Below, in pieces: positions 30,713 through 38,291 of a stretch of DNA of 41,760 nt; the stretch's first letter is position 1, and every line of letters starts with the position of its first letter. The DNA comes from a virus: IMG/VR virus record IMGVR_UViG_3300032249_000636, positions 1-41,760 of that record; one strand, given 5' to 3'. The notes under the pieces are model-generated. The model did not search any database. It saw only the letters and a list, made by a program, of their open reading frames with translations, and was not told where the DNA came from. Position numbers and translations under genes: made by a program.

Positions 30713-31272
30713 ACATCCCAAACTCGCGCCCGCAGCAACCGAAGGACAAAACCCTCGAACTCCTGAAAAAGTTCGGCGTGGATCTTGTGGTTCACCCGTG
30801 CGTCATCATGGGGGTCAGGGGTTACTACCTCGACACGATGGGCAAAAAAGGGGCGAACGACGTGGGTATCTACGATGACGCCCTATTTTTTGTCTCGCCC
30901 TCTGCCTATCTGACGGTCAACGCCAACACCGACCCGTCGGTTCTCAAGCAGAACGTGTCCACCCTCAAGCCGGGGCTCTATCTCTACCGCAAAGGCAAAC
31001 ACGGGCTTTCCAAGCCCGGGGGAGGGTATCCCGCCTTCCGGCCTGCGACCAAGGACGAGGAGCTTCCTGTTCGACGCTACAACGCGAGGACAGGGGATTA
31101 CTACGACTCCACCGGAATCGCCATCAACATCCACAAGGGCGGATACAACACGACCAGCTCCCTCGGGTGTCAGACGGTCTATCCCGACCAGTGGCTTGCT
31201 TTTCAAACGCTCGCTTATTCCGAGATGAAGCGGTGCGGTCAGGAGACGATTCCTTACCTACTCATCGGATGA
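30709..31272 (+). CDS. YkuD-like/L,D-transpeptidase-fold peptidoglycan enzyme, probable endolysin
   Basis: A 187-residue protein starting at GTG in a GTGA overlap with the holin stop. The key motif is near the C-terminus: H142 in INIHKGGYN, then S151-L-G-C154-Q, followed by YPDQW. This matches the His...S-x-G-C active site of L,D-transpeptidase (YkuD) folds, in a form common in phage lysis regions. There the cysteine enzyme is expected to cut peptidoglycan cross-links rather than make them. The N-terminal half has GVRGYYLDTMGKKGANDVGI. No signal peptide, so export would rely on the holin. Alternative: a virion-associated cell-wall enzyme. Confidence 0.7.
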   Translation: MNIPNSRPQQPKDKTLELLKKFGVDLVVHPCVIMGVRGYYLDTMGKKGANDVGIYDDALFFVSPSAYLTVNANTDPSVLKQNVSTLKPGLYLYRKGKHGLSKPGGGYPAFRPATKDEELPVRRYNARTGDYYDSTGIAINIHKGGYNTTSSLGCQTVYPDQWLAFQTLAYSEMKRCGQETIPYLLIG

Positions 31273-31382
31273 GGCGATGGGTTCTACGAATCATGCTCCG
31301 ATTTTCCCGAACCTGCTTATGGGCCGAGCAGGAAATTCGGGACGAAAGATGGCGTCGGGCAATGACTCTATTCAAACGATGA
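31269..31382 (+). CDS. Tiny basic protein, 37 residues
   Basis: MRRWVLRIMLRFSRTCLWAE, ending RRAMTLFKR. It begins in an ATGA overlap with the endolysin stop and ends in an ATGA overlap with the next tiny gene, the junction type of true genes here. Hydrophobic-basic N-terminus; function unknown. It could simply be a coupling leader. Confidence 0.4.
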   Translation: MRRWVLRIMLRFSRTCLWAEQEIRDERWRRAMTLFKR

Positions 31383-31534
31383 AACACAAGCGGGTCAAAA
31401 TCGACTGGCGGGACATGACGAGGCGTTGCTCCTCGTTCTTGAGGGCCAAGGGGGAAATGAGGTCAGACGGAACCTCCACGGCGGAAAGACGGAAGCGGAA
31501 CGAGGACGAGAAAAAAAGGCTTGCGCTGGCATAG
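31379..31534 (+). CDS. Tiny basic protein, 51 residues
   Basis: MKHKRVKIDWRDMTRRCSSF followed by a charged helix (TAERRKRNEDEKKRLALA). Highly basic, so perhaps nucleic-acid or membrane associated; no family. It starts in an ATGA overlap with the preceding 37-residue frame. The frame is open upstream to 31277, but that start lacks the overlap. Confidence 0.45.
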   Translation: MKHKRVKIDWRDMTRRCSSFLRAKGEMRSDGTSTAERRKRNEDEKKRLALA

Positions 31535-31559
31535 CGGTGTCTCAACGACGGGCCTCGTT

Positions 31560-32633
31560 ATGGAAACGCAGGCCGAAATTGCCGCCACACCACAGGGTCA
31601 GGACACTGACATATTACCATCGCTGCCGCTTGACGCCCAAGGAGCCGAACAGGCTTTGCAGGACGGACTCAAAATTGCGAGCGGGCAAGCCTTGGAGCCG
31701 GAAGTAACGCCACCTACCGAAGAACCCCCGGGGGAGCAGCAACCGTCAGGCGGAGACGCCGACGCACCGCCGCCGCCCGAGCCTACGGTTGACCCCGCCA
31801 CGGGGAAGGTGTTGCCGAACCGGATCTCCACGGCTCAATTCAGCGGGGACGAACAGGAAGCGATCAAACTCCGCAAAGAGTTACGGGATCAGGGGCAGGA
31901 CGTGACGCTCAAAGAGGCGTTGGAACTGGTTGAGGACAGAAACAAAAAGTCCCAATCGGCGACACCACCGCCAACGGAAAACGCCACGACCACAAACCCT
32001 GAAACCGAACTCCGCGCACAGCTTGCCGACATCGAGAAAAAACTCGACGCGGCGGCGGAAACCGAACTTTTCACCAAGGAAGTTCGGGATCTGATGGACC
32101 AAAAATCCAAGTTGTCACGGGATTTGGAGAAGTTCGAGGAGGCGAAAGTCACTCAACAGGCACAGATTCAGCAGGAGAGGTTAAGCGCACGGGAAAAGGT
32201 CAAGCAGGATGTCCTGCAAGTCTTTCCCTCGGCCAACGACCCGAGCAGCCCTCTCGGAAAAGAGGTAGCTGCCCTGATTGCAGAGTTGAAGGATGAGTCG
32301 CACCCCGACCACCTTTTGCTTTTTTCCGAACGCGCCCCGAAATTGGTCACGCAGGAAGCAGCCGAAAGGCTTGCCGCCCGCATGGCCGAGAATGGGTCAA
32401 TCACGGTTGACCAAGCCCTCGCGCAACTCAGAGCCCCGAAGCAAGCCCCGTCGTCCAACGGGAGTCAGGCATCGCAGCCCAAAGGACGGGTGAACCCTGC
32501 CAGTGGATCTAGTGGTCCGTTGGATGTGGGAACCCCCGTCACCGAGAAGGAACTTATGAGCGCAGTCACGGCTAACCCCGCGCTTGCAGATGAGTTGCTC
32601 GGGGCAAAATCAGGCGGCTGGATTATCCAGTAG
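31560..32633 (+). CDS. Capsid scaffold protein
   Basis: A 357-residue acidic protein just upstream of the major capsid gene, the usual place of a scaffold. The N-terminus is disordered and Pro/Glu-rich (PPTEEPPGEQQPSGG). The middle contains long coiled-coil helices (LRAQLADIEKKLDAAAETE, MDQKSKLSRDLEKFEEAK) and the C-terminus is a small folded tail (VTEKELMSAVTANPALADE). The scaffold would guide prohead assembly and then leave. The ATG at 31560 is chosen; an in-frame TTG at 31521 would overlap the previous gene. Confidence 0.75.
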   Translation: METQAEIAATPQGQDTDILPSLPLDAQGAEQALQDGLKIASGQALEPEVTPPTEEPPGEQQPSGGDADAPPPPEPTVDPATGKVLPNRISTAQFSGDEQEAIKLRKELRDQGQDVTLKEALELVEDRNKKSQSATPPPTENATTTNPETELRAQLADIEKKLDAAAETELFTKEVRDLMDQKSKLSRDLEKFEEAKVTQQAQIQQERLSAREKVKQDVLQVFPSANDPSSPLGKEVAALIAELKDESHPDHLLLFSERAPKLVTQEAAERLAARMAENGSITVDQALAQLRAPKQAPSSNGSQASQPKGRVNPASGSSGPLDVGTPVTEKELMSAVTANPALADELLGAKSGGWIIQ

Positions 32634-32720
32634 AAACCGTCGCTCCAAAACATCGAATCAGCCCTTGTGGCCTCATTGGTGCCTTCTCTCTCAGTCACAA
32701 AACACAACCACACAAGCACT

Positions 32721-34292
32721 ATGAAGACCATCAATCTTCCTAATTGGGTGGGCATCGTTTTGGCTGTTGCGGTCGTCGGCATCCTCCATGCCCTCGACAC
32801 GCTCCATGCCTTCGGAGCCTCGCCCTTCATTGTTGGTATGGCTTACGCCAGCATCAACGCCACCACCGCCGCTGAATTGGTCGCCGCAAATCCCAAGGTC
32901 CGTGAGGAACTATGGGTTCGCAGCATCCTGATGGGCGCGGATCACCTCTACCAAGAGAATCCGTTTGCCGATAACTTCACTGGCCCCGCCGAGTCGCGCA
33001 AACCCGTCGTCACCATCACCGACACCGAAAAGGTGGAGGGCAATACTGTGAACGTCCCGACCATTGCTGGTTTCGGCGGTCCCGGCGTTGCTGGCGAGGG
33101 CAACCGCATCGGCTCGGAGCAGAAGATCAAAACCGGGAATTTCCCGGTCAAAATCGGACGCTTCTGGTTCGGCGTTGGTTTCACCGCCATCTCCCGCGAC
33201 GAGACTGTTATCGGCGGGCGACTGGATACGGTCATCAAGCAAGGGCTGAAACTTCTGCACGCCAAAAAGCGTTCGGACGACAACCTCATGCGTCTCATTC
33301 AGGCGACCACCACGGTCAAGGGTGCCCGCAACCTCATCTTCCCCGATGGCGTTGGGAGTCGTGCCGACATCGTTGGTGAATTCGTGTTCGACACGGCCAG
33401 CATCACTAAGATCGGCGACCTCATGCCGAGCATTGGTGCTATTCCCATGAACATCACGAAAGACCCAACGGGTTCTCCTGTCGAAAAGTTCACCATCTTC
33501 GCTACCCATCGCGCACTCCGCCCGTTGCAAAACGAGCCGACGTATGTTGATGCGGTCCAGAACGGTCAGGTGCGCGGCGACAGCAACAACAACTTCACGG
33601 GTGAATTCGTGGATTGGCTTGGGCACGGTCTGTATCGCTGGTATATGAAGGACCACTCCAACAAGGGGCCAGTCGGTTCCCCGCTGGAGCCTCGCGCCCT
33701 TCTCGGTGCCGCCATCACTGGCGCAACCACCGGGACGATCATCCAAGGTGGCGGGTGGAACTACGACGCGGCGGACTCCCCTGCTCCGCAGTATTTCGAG
33801 TTCTTCTCGAACGCGCCTTACACGTTCTACAATGGCGACACCATCGCCGCTGTGACCAACGTGACCCGCTGGCTCCAGATCATCAACCCTGACGGCACCT
33901 ACGGGACGTTCCCGTATCAGGTCAACGACGGCAACAAGATCACCCTATCTGGCGGTGCCCTTGCTGTCGGCGCGGCTGGCAAGCGCACCACCAACTTCGT
34001 GCAGAACGCGGTTGTCGTGGAGTGCAATGCCGCTGGTCAGGCGTTTGGTCGCATCCTCGGACTCGGGGCGCAGGCACTTGCTTGCGGCACGGGTTCGATC
34101 AACGGCTCGAAGTCGTCCCCGCAAATGGGCACTCGCACCGAGGAACACCGGAATCACAACATGGACCACGCCATCGGCGCGGAAGGTGTTTGGGGCAACC
34201 AAGTCGTCGCCCGTCACGACGGAACCTTCCCCGGTTTCGTTGTCATGGAGACTGCGCTGATCGTCCCCGGCGCACCGCAGATTGTGGCTTAA
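32721..34292 (+). CDS. Major capsid protein, DUF4043/N4 gp56-like
   Basis: A 523-residue protein with the DUF4043 (Phage_capsid_3, N4 gp56 type) pattern: VREELWVRSILMGADHLYQE, FWFGVGFTAISRDETV, HAKKRSDDNLMRLIQ and a beta-rich C-terminal half. It forms the HK97-fold shell. Odd: the first 39 residues (NLPNWVGIVLAVAVVGILHA) are a hydrophobic, signal-like segment not expected in this family, and a typical capsid start (MAYASINATTAAELVAANPK) lies at Met40, position 32838. The true start may be 32838, or the extension may be a removed pro-peptide. A GTG at 32667 is less likely. A hairpin terminator follows the stop. Confidence 0.85.
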   Translation: MKTINLPNWVGIVLAVAVVGILHALDTLHAFGASPFIVGMAYASINATTAAELVAANPKVREELWVRSILMGADHLYQENPFADNFTGPAESRKPVVTITDTEKVEGNTVNVPTIAGFGGPGVAGEGNRIGSEQKIKTGNFPVKIGRFWFGVGFTAISRDETVIGGRLDTVIKQGLKLLHAKKRSDDNLMRLIQATTTVKGARNLIFPDGVGSRADIVGEFVFDTASITKIGDLMPSIGAIPMNITKDPTGSPVEKFTIFATHRALRPLQNEPTYVDAVQNGQVRGDSNNNFTGEFVDWLGHGLYRWYMKDHSNKGPVGSPLEPRALLGAAITGATTGTIIQGGGWNYDAADSPAPQYFEFFSNAPYTFYNGDTIAAVTNVTRWLQIINPDGTYGTFPYQVNDGNKITLSGGALAVGAAGKRTTNFVQNAVVVECNAAGQAFGRILGLGAQALACGTGSINGSKSSPQMGTRTEEHRNHNMDHAIGAEGVWGNQVVARHDGTFPGFVVMETALIVPGAPQIVA

Positions 34293-34310
34293 CCGCCGCT
34301 TCATGGGGTT

Positions 34311-34354
34311 GCTGGCCGGGGGGAAACCCTCGGCCAGCATTTCCCTCAATTTTC
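34311..34354 (+). terminator. Terminator-like hairpin after the capsid gene
   Basis: GCTGGCCG (34311-34318) pairs with CGGCCAGC (34331-34338), and the inner GGG/CCC extends the stem with one mismatch around a GAAA-type loop. A T-rich tail (ATTTCCCTCAATTTT) follows. It probably limits transcription beyond the highly expressed capsid gene. Confidence 0.65.
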
Positions 34355-34366
34355 CAACCAAAATCC

Positions 34367-34873
34367 ATGAAAATCGTCATCCTCCAAAACAGGGACTATC
34401 GAGGCCAATTCCCTGTTCCCGTCATCGGGCGTTCTGGCTACAAATACGGCTCCGCTCAACCCGTGGCAGGCAAACGCTTGCTTGAATTTCGGATGCCCTT
34501 CTCCGACTGGCAAGAAGCCTGTTGGGACATTGCCCTCGGCGGTCGCCGTGCTGGCTATACCTTTTTCGTCGCCGACATCGTTGATGCCGACGCACCCGTT
34601 TCCGAACCGGAACCGGAACCCACTCCCGCCCCTGTCGAGGAACCCCCCGCGCCCGAGCCTGTGAGCCCGCTGGAGACGCTTCCCGAGCCCGAGGGGCAGT
34701 CATCCCCCCCACAGTCATCCGACGAGCGCAGGGCCGAACTGGAAGCAATGACGCCCAAAGCCCTCAAGGGGTTGGCCAAGGTGCTTGGGGCCGACCCCGG
34801 GACTTCCGCGACAACCCCCGCTTACATCGACGCCATCCTCGCCAAAGAGTTCCCGAACCCTGACATCCCATGA
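34367..34873 (+). CDS. Hypothetical head-region protein with Pro/Glu linker and HeH/SAP-like tail
   Basis: A 168-residue protein. Residues 1-75 are a small folded domain (MKIVILQNRDYRGQFPVPVI, ending RRAGYTFFVADIVDAD). Residues about 77-120 are Pro/Glu/Ser-rich and disordered. The C-terminus (DERRAELEAMTPKALKGLAK, then TPAYIDAIL) looks like a helix-extended-helix/SAP-type module, which usually binds nucleic acid. Location between capsid and connector suggests a head-completion or capsid-associated role. The ATG at 34367 follows the A/C-rich leader CAACCAAAATCC; the stop overlaps the next start as ATGA. Confidence 0.6.
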   Translation: MKIVILQNRDYRGQFPVPVIGRSGYKYGSAQPVAGKRLLEFRMPFSDWQEACWDIALGGRRAGYTFFVADIVDADAPVSEPEPEPTPAPVEEPPAPEPVSPLETLPEPEGQSSPPQSSDERRAELEAMTPKALKGLAKVLGADPGTSATTPAYIDAILAKEFPNPDIP

Positions 34874-35838
34874 CCGTCCAGCAAATCGTCCTGCACATGC
34901 TGTCGTATATCGGTGTCCGCGACCTGAACCCCGCGAACAACACGAATTCGACCAGCCCCGGCATGGCGAGCGGCGGCGACGGTGCCTACGGAGACATCCA
35001 GTTTGCTCTGAACAAGCTGAACATGGCCATGCAGCAGATTTTTCGGGATGGTCCGAAGGATCTGTCGGAACGCCCCGGGGGAGGGGTCATCAAGCCCCCT
35101 CGCAACATCTTGGTCACGGTCACACAATTTTCCAACACGATCACGGTCGTTTCAGGGTGGGAAGCGGATATGGTGGGGTGTTCGGTCACAGTAAATGGTG
35201 ATTCTGGCGGGGAGAACCTTCTCCTTTCCTCGACCCGCCTTGCCCGCCCGCACCCGGGGGCCAGCGGAACCGTTTCGGCGGTCGTCTATCACGACGCGAT
35301 TGCCCTTGCCTCTGATGTTCGGACGGTCATTGACCCCATCGAGATGCCGAACTGGTTTCCGCCCATCGTGGTCGTCACCACCGAGGCGGACCTCAACACC
35401 TTCAACTCTGGTTACGCCGGAACCAAAAAGATGACCGCGCAGCCTCGGGCCGCGCTTGTCACAACCATCTTCACCGACGGGGCACCGAAAAAGTTCCTCC
35501 GCCTCAACCCCCTTCCCGATCAAATTTACCCTGTTCGGTGGCGCGAAAAGGTTGACCCTCCTCATTACGTCATGGCCGACGTGATTGCCACGGGGGATGA
35601 GGAGGACGGGCCGTTCACCGACCCGGGCAAGGTTCTTCCTCTCCATTGGGTTGAGTCGGTCCTTCTGCCGATTGCGACCGAACTCTTTGTGTCGCACCCG
35701 AGCTTTTCCAACTCCGCCGCCGAAAAGGCCATTCAGAAGGAGGCGGCGATTGCCCGCTCCATCATGTTGCCGGATGAGGCAGTCTCCAGAACGGGGTCGG
35801 CGGGGCATTACCCGAACCGAATCCCGACATGTCGATAA
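34870..35838 (+). CDS. Probable head-tail connector/adaptor protein
   Basis: A 322-residue protein downstream of the capsid genes. A helical N-terminus (TVQQIVLHMLSYIGV, DIQFALNKLNMAMQQIF) is followed by a beta domain (NILVTVTQFSNTITVVSGWE) and a final helical part (KVLPLHWVESVLLPIATELF, AEKAIQKEAAIARSIM). This helix-beta-helix layout is like adaptor or tail-tubular proteins that sit below the portal ring in short-tailed phages. No exact family match can be claimed. Confidence 0.45.
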   Translation: MTVQQIVLHMLSYIGVRDLNPANNTNSTSPGMASGGDGAYGDIQFALNKLNMAMQQIFRDGPKDLSERPGGGVIKPPRNILVTVTQFSNTITVVSGWEADMVGCSVTVNGDSGGENLLLSSTRLARPHPGASGTVSAVVYHDAIALASDVRTVIDPIEMPNWFPPIVVVTTEADLNTFNSGYAGTKKMTAQPRAALVTTIFTDGAPKKFLRLNPLPDQIYPVRWREKVDPPHYVMADVIATGDEEDGPFTDPGKVLPLHWVESVLLPIATELFVSHPSFSNSAAEKAIQKEAAIARSIMLPDEAVSRTGSAGHYPNRIPTCR

Positions 35839-38291
35839 ACCTCCGCCACGACGCGATTCAACTGCGTCCATCCAAAGACCTCCTGCGAAAGCTGGAACTG
35901 GTCGAGCAGAGCCCGTCGTTTACCGCAGTCACGGAAACCCTTCCCGTGCGGTCGGGGAAATTCGAGTGGTTGGCCAAGTATTCCTCGCACCCTGACAAGA
36001 CGACGTTTCCTGAACACGTCTTGACGGCGCAGGGCAAGGCGCAGGGCGACGACAACAACTGGTATGTCGTGCGGGTTTACGAACTCCTCCCGGGGCCAGC
36101 GGTGCCGGGGGCGAAAAAGGTTGTTCCCCGCGAGATCCCCGAGCAGTTCATCATTTCGGCGACCACCGCGACCACCAAAACCAAAGTCGCCACAGGGACC
36201 GCCCCCGATGACGTGGACGCGCCCGGGAGTGAGTCCATCGTCACCCCGCAGGACGACAGTGTTGCGGTCAAGGAGACGAGCATTGAGACGTTGGATTACG
36301 TCACCGAACTCCTCGGGAAGAAACTCATCAGTGACTTCGGGGGGCTGGTTGCCCGCACCGAGCAACGCCTTGTTGACCCCGGGGCCAACGCGGACTCGGG
36401 TTTTGGTGTCCTCGACAGCAGTTCCGAACCCATCGGGGCCAACGGGGCGCACAACCTCAAGAAGTCGATCATCGCCGACGCCTTCCCCGAATTGCGGGGC
36501 GCACAAGTGGACTCTCGATACGGGGTTGTTTTCAACTACACCCGCCAGATCGTTGACGCACAAGACGCTGGAGAGGGCGGGGTGATCGACGACGGAGGAA
36601 TCATTCGGGCCATTGAACTTGATCCAAAGGACGCATGGCACACTTGGAAAACAAGATCCTCGGCGGTCTTGCCTACCGATCAAGTATGGTATGGACTCCG
36701 CAAGGAGAACATCTTCCCCGACGTTCTGGAGTCACTCATCGTCGGCGGGTCGGAGTCGTGGTATTCGACGCCATCGTGGAAAGTCGTCCCGAGCGTTCCG
36801 CTCAAAGCCCGCTTCACCCGCAAGTTTTCGTTCGGTCCTCCAACCGAGGAACCCGAGCCACTCAACTATTGGGAACGTCCGTTCCACATCTCCTTTGAAT
36901 ACAGTCGAACCAGTGTCACAGCGACCGTTTCCTCGGGCACGTCCACCAACAACGGAACCAGCGGCGGAACCAGCTATTCGACGAATCACACGGTAAGCCA
37001 AGGGACCAACTTATCGACCAATCAAGGAACGGCGCAAGGGACCAATCAATCTACCAGTCAGTCCACAAATCAGGGAACTTCAACGTCCACGGGTTCCGGC
37101 ACCAATAGCGGAACCAGTCAATCGACCAGTCAAGGAACCAGTCAGGGAACCAGTCAATCGACCAGTCAATCGACGAATCAGGGCACGAACCAAGGGACCA
37201 GTCAATCGACGAACACCAACACTTCGACCGGGACTTCAACCTCGACCAACACGGGAAATTCGACGGGCACCAACACTTCGACCACCAGCGGAACGCACTC
37301 ATCCACGAACACTGGAACGCACTCCTCGACCAATCAATCCACCAATCAGGGGACCAGTCAGGGGACCAGTCAGGGAACGTCGCAAAGCACTTCGACCGGG
37401 ACATCGAGCGGAACCAATTCAGGGACCAACACCAGCACCAGCACCAGCAGCGGAACAAGCAACGACAGCACGACAATTTCGGACATTGGAGCCCCGCTTG
37501 TCGGAGATCCGCAAACAAATCGCGCCTCATCGAGTGGTTCGACCAACACCACCACAGGCACGTCGAGCGGGACAAACACTGGCACCAACACTTCAACCAA
37601 TTCAGGGACCAATTCCTCGACGAACAGCAACACGGGTTCCAGCACCAACAGCGGCACGTCGAGCGGAACGCAGTCCTCGACCAACTCGGGAACCACCAGC
37701 GGGACATCGAGCAACACGTCGAGCGGAAACAACACTTCGACCAACTCGGGAACGAACGCTTCAACCGGAACCTCGACCAGCACAGGGACCAGCAGCGGCA
37801 CAAACTCTGGAACCAACAGCGGAACCAGTAGCGGGACGCAATCCTCGACCAATTCTTCCACGAATAGCGGAACCTCGTCAGGAACCCACTCCTCGACCAA
37901 TACCAGCACGACATCTTCGACCAACTCTGGAACGAGTTCGGGCACGTCGTCATCGACGAGTTCCTCGACCAACACGGGCACTAGCCAGTCGGACAACACC
38001 AGCATTTCAAACGGAACCAGTCAGGGGACCAACAACAGCACGTCGAATTTTACATCGAACTCAACCTCGACTTCGACCGGGACATCCGTTTTCACGCTCA
38101 ACCTGCCAAAGTGCATCCGTGATGAAATTGTCGTGTCGCTTCCGAGCGGCGGAACTTTTACGATTCCCGCAACTCCCGTGCATGATCTACCTTGGGGCGA
38201 ATACGTCGAAACGTCTCGTCAATCCGAACACTGGAAACAGGGTATTTGGGTGACGGAAATCATCGAAGTGTTGCTCCCTGCGTATGTCTGA
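35829..38291 (+). CDS. Large tail/adhesin-type protein with long Gly-Thr/Ser/Asn repeat
   Basis: An 820-residue protein, starting 10 bases before the previous stop. Residues 1-368 are a folded region (LRKLELVEQSPSFTAVTETL, IETLDYVTELLGKKLISDF, HISFEYSRTSVTATVS). Residues about 370-755 are a continuous low-complexity tract of units such as GTSQSTSQGTNQ and SGTNSGTSSGT. The last 65 residues are a folded tip (NLPKCIRDEIVVSLPSGGTF, ending EIIEVLLPAYV). The long Ser/Thr/Asn tract could be an extended or beta-helical stalk, possibly glycosylated. Likely an appendage or virion surface protein, by context only. Confidence 0.65.
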   Translation: MSINLRHDAIQLRPSKDLLRKLELVEQSPSFTAVTETLPVRSGKFEWLAKYSSHPDKTTFPEHVLTAQGKAQGDDNNWYVVRVYELLPGPAVPGAKKVVPREIPEQFIISATTATTKTKVATGTAPDDVDAPGSESIVTPQDDSVAVKETSIETLDYVTELLGKKLISDFGGLVARTEQRLVDPGANADSGFGVLDSSSEPIGANGAHNLKKSIIADAFPELRGAQVDSRYGVVFNYTRQIVDAQDAGEGGVIDDGGIIRAIELDPKDAWHTWKTRSSAVLPTDQVWYGLRKENIFPDVLESLIVGGSESWYSTPSWKVVPSVPLKARFTRKFSFGPPTEEPEPLNYWERPFHISFEYSRTSVTATVSSGTSTNNGTSGGTSYSTNHTVSQGTNLSTNQGTAQGTNQSTSQSTNQGTSTSTGSGTNSGTSQSTSQGTSQGTSQSTSQSTNQGTNQGTSQSTNTNTSTGTSTSTNTGNSTGTNTSTTSGTHSSTNTGTHSSTNQSTNQGTSQGTSQGTSQSTSTGTSSGTNSGTNTSTSTSSGTSNDSTTISDIGAPLVGDPQTNRASSSGSTNTTTGTSSGTNTGTNTSTNSGTNSSTNSNTGSSTNSGTSSGTQSSTNSGTTSGTSSNTSSGNNTSTNSGTNASTGTSTSTGTSSGTNSGTNSGTSSGTQSSTNSSTNSGTSSGTHSSTNTSTTSSTNSGTSSGTSSSTSSSTNTGTSQSDNTSISNGTSQGTNNSTSNFTSNSTSTSTGTSVFTLNLPKCIRDEIVVSLPSGGTFTIPATPVHDLPWGEYVETSRQSEHWKQGIWVTEIIEVLLPAYV
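36936..38090 (+). repeat. Gly-Thr/Ser/Asn/Gln repeat tract (about 385 codons)
   Basis: Degenerate tandem units with 3-residue periodicity (GTS, GTN, STN, STS). At DNA level 12- to 24-base blocks such as ACCAGTCAATCG and ACCAGTCAGGG recur, mostly in the first half. A non-repeat island lies at about 37460-37540 (DSTTISDIGAPLVGDPQTNR). Confidence 0.9.

Noticed and set aside
32910-33746. Minus-strand frame of 278 codons opposite the capsid gene
   Set aside because: Antisense shadow with His/Arg/Gly-rich composition; the sense strand encodes the capsid.
37051-38005. Minus-strand Trp/Cys-rich and Val/Leu/Pro-rich frames inside the repeat tract
   Set aside because: They only reflect the reverse complement of the Gly-Thr/Ser repeat.
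36936-38090. CRISPR-like or satellite array
   Set aside because: The repeats are short, degenerate and in phase with an open reading frame; there are no regular spacers.
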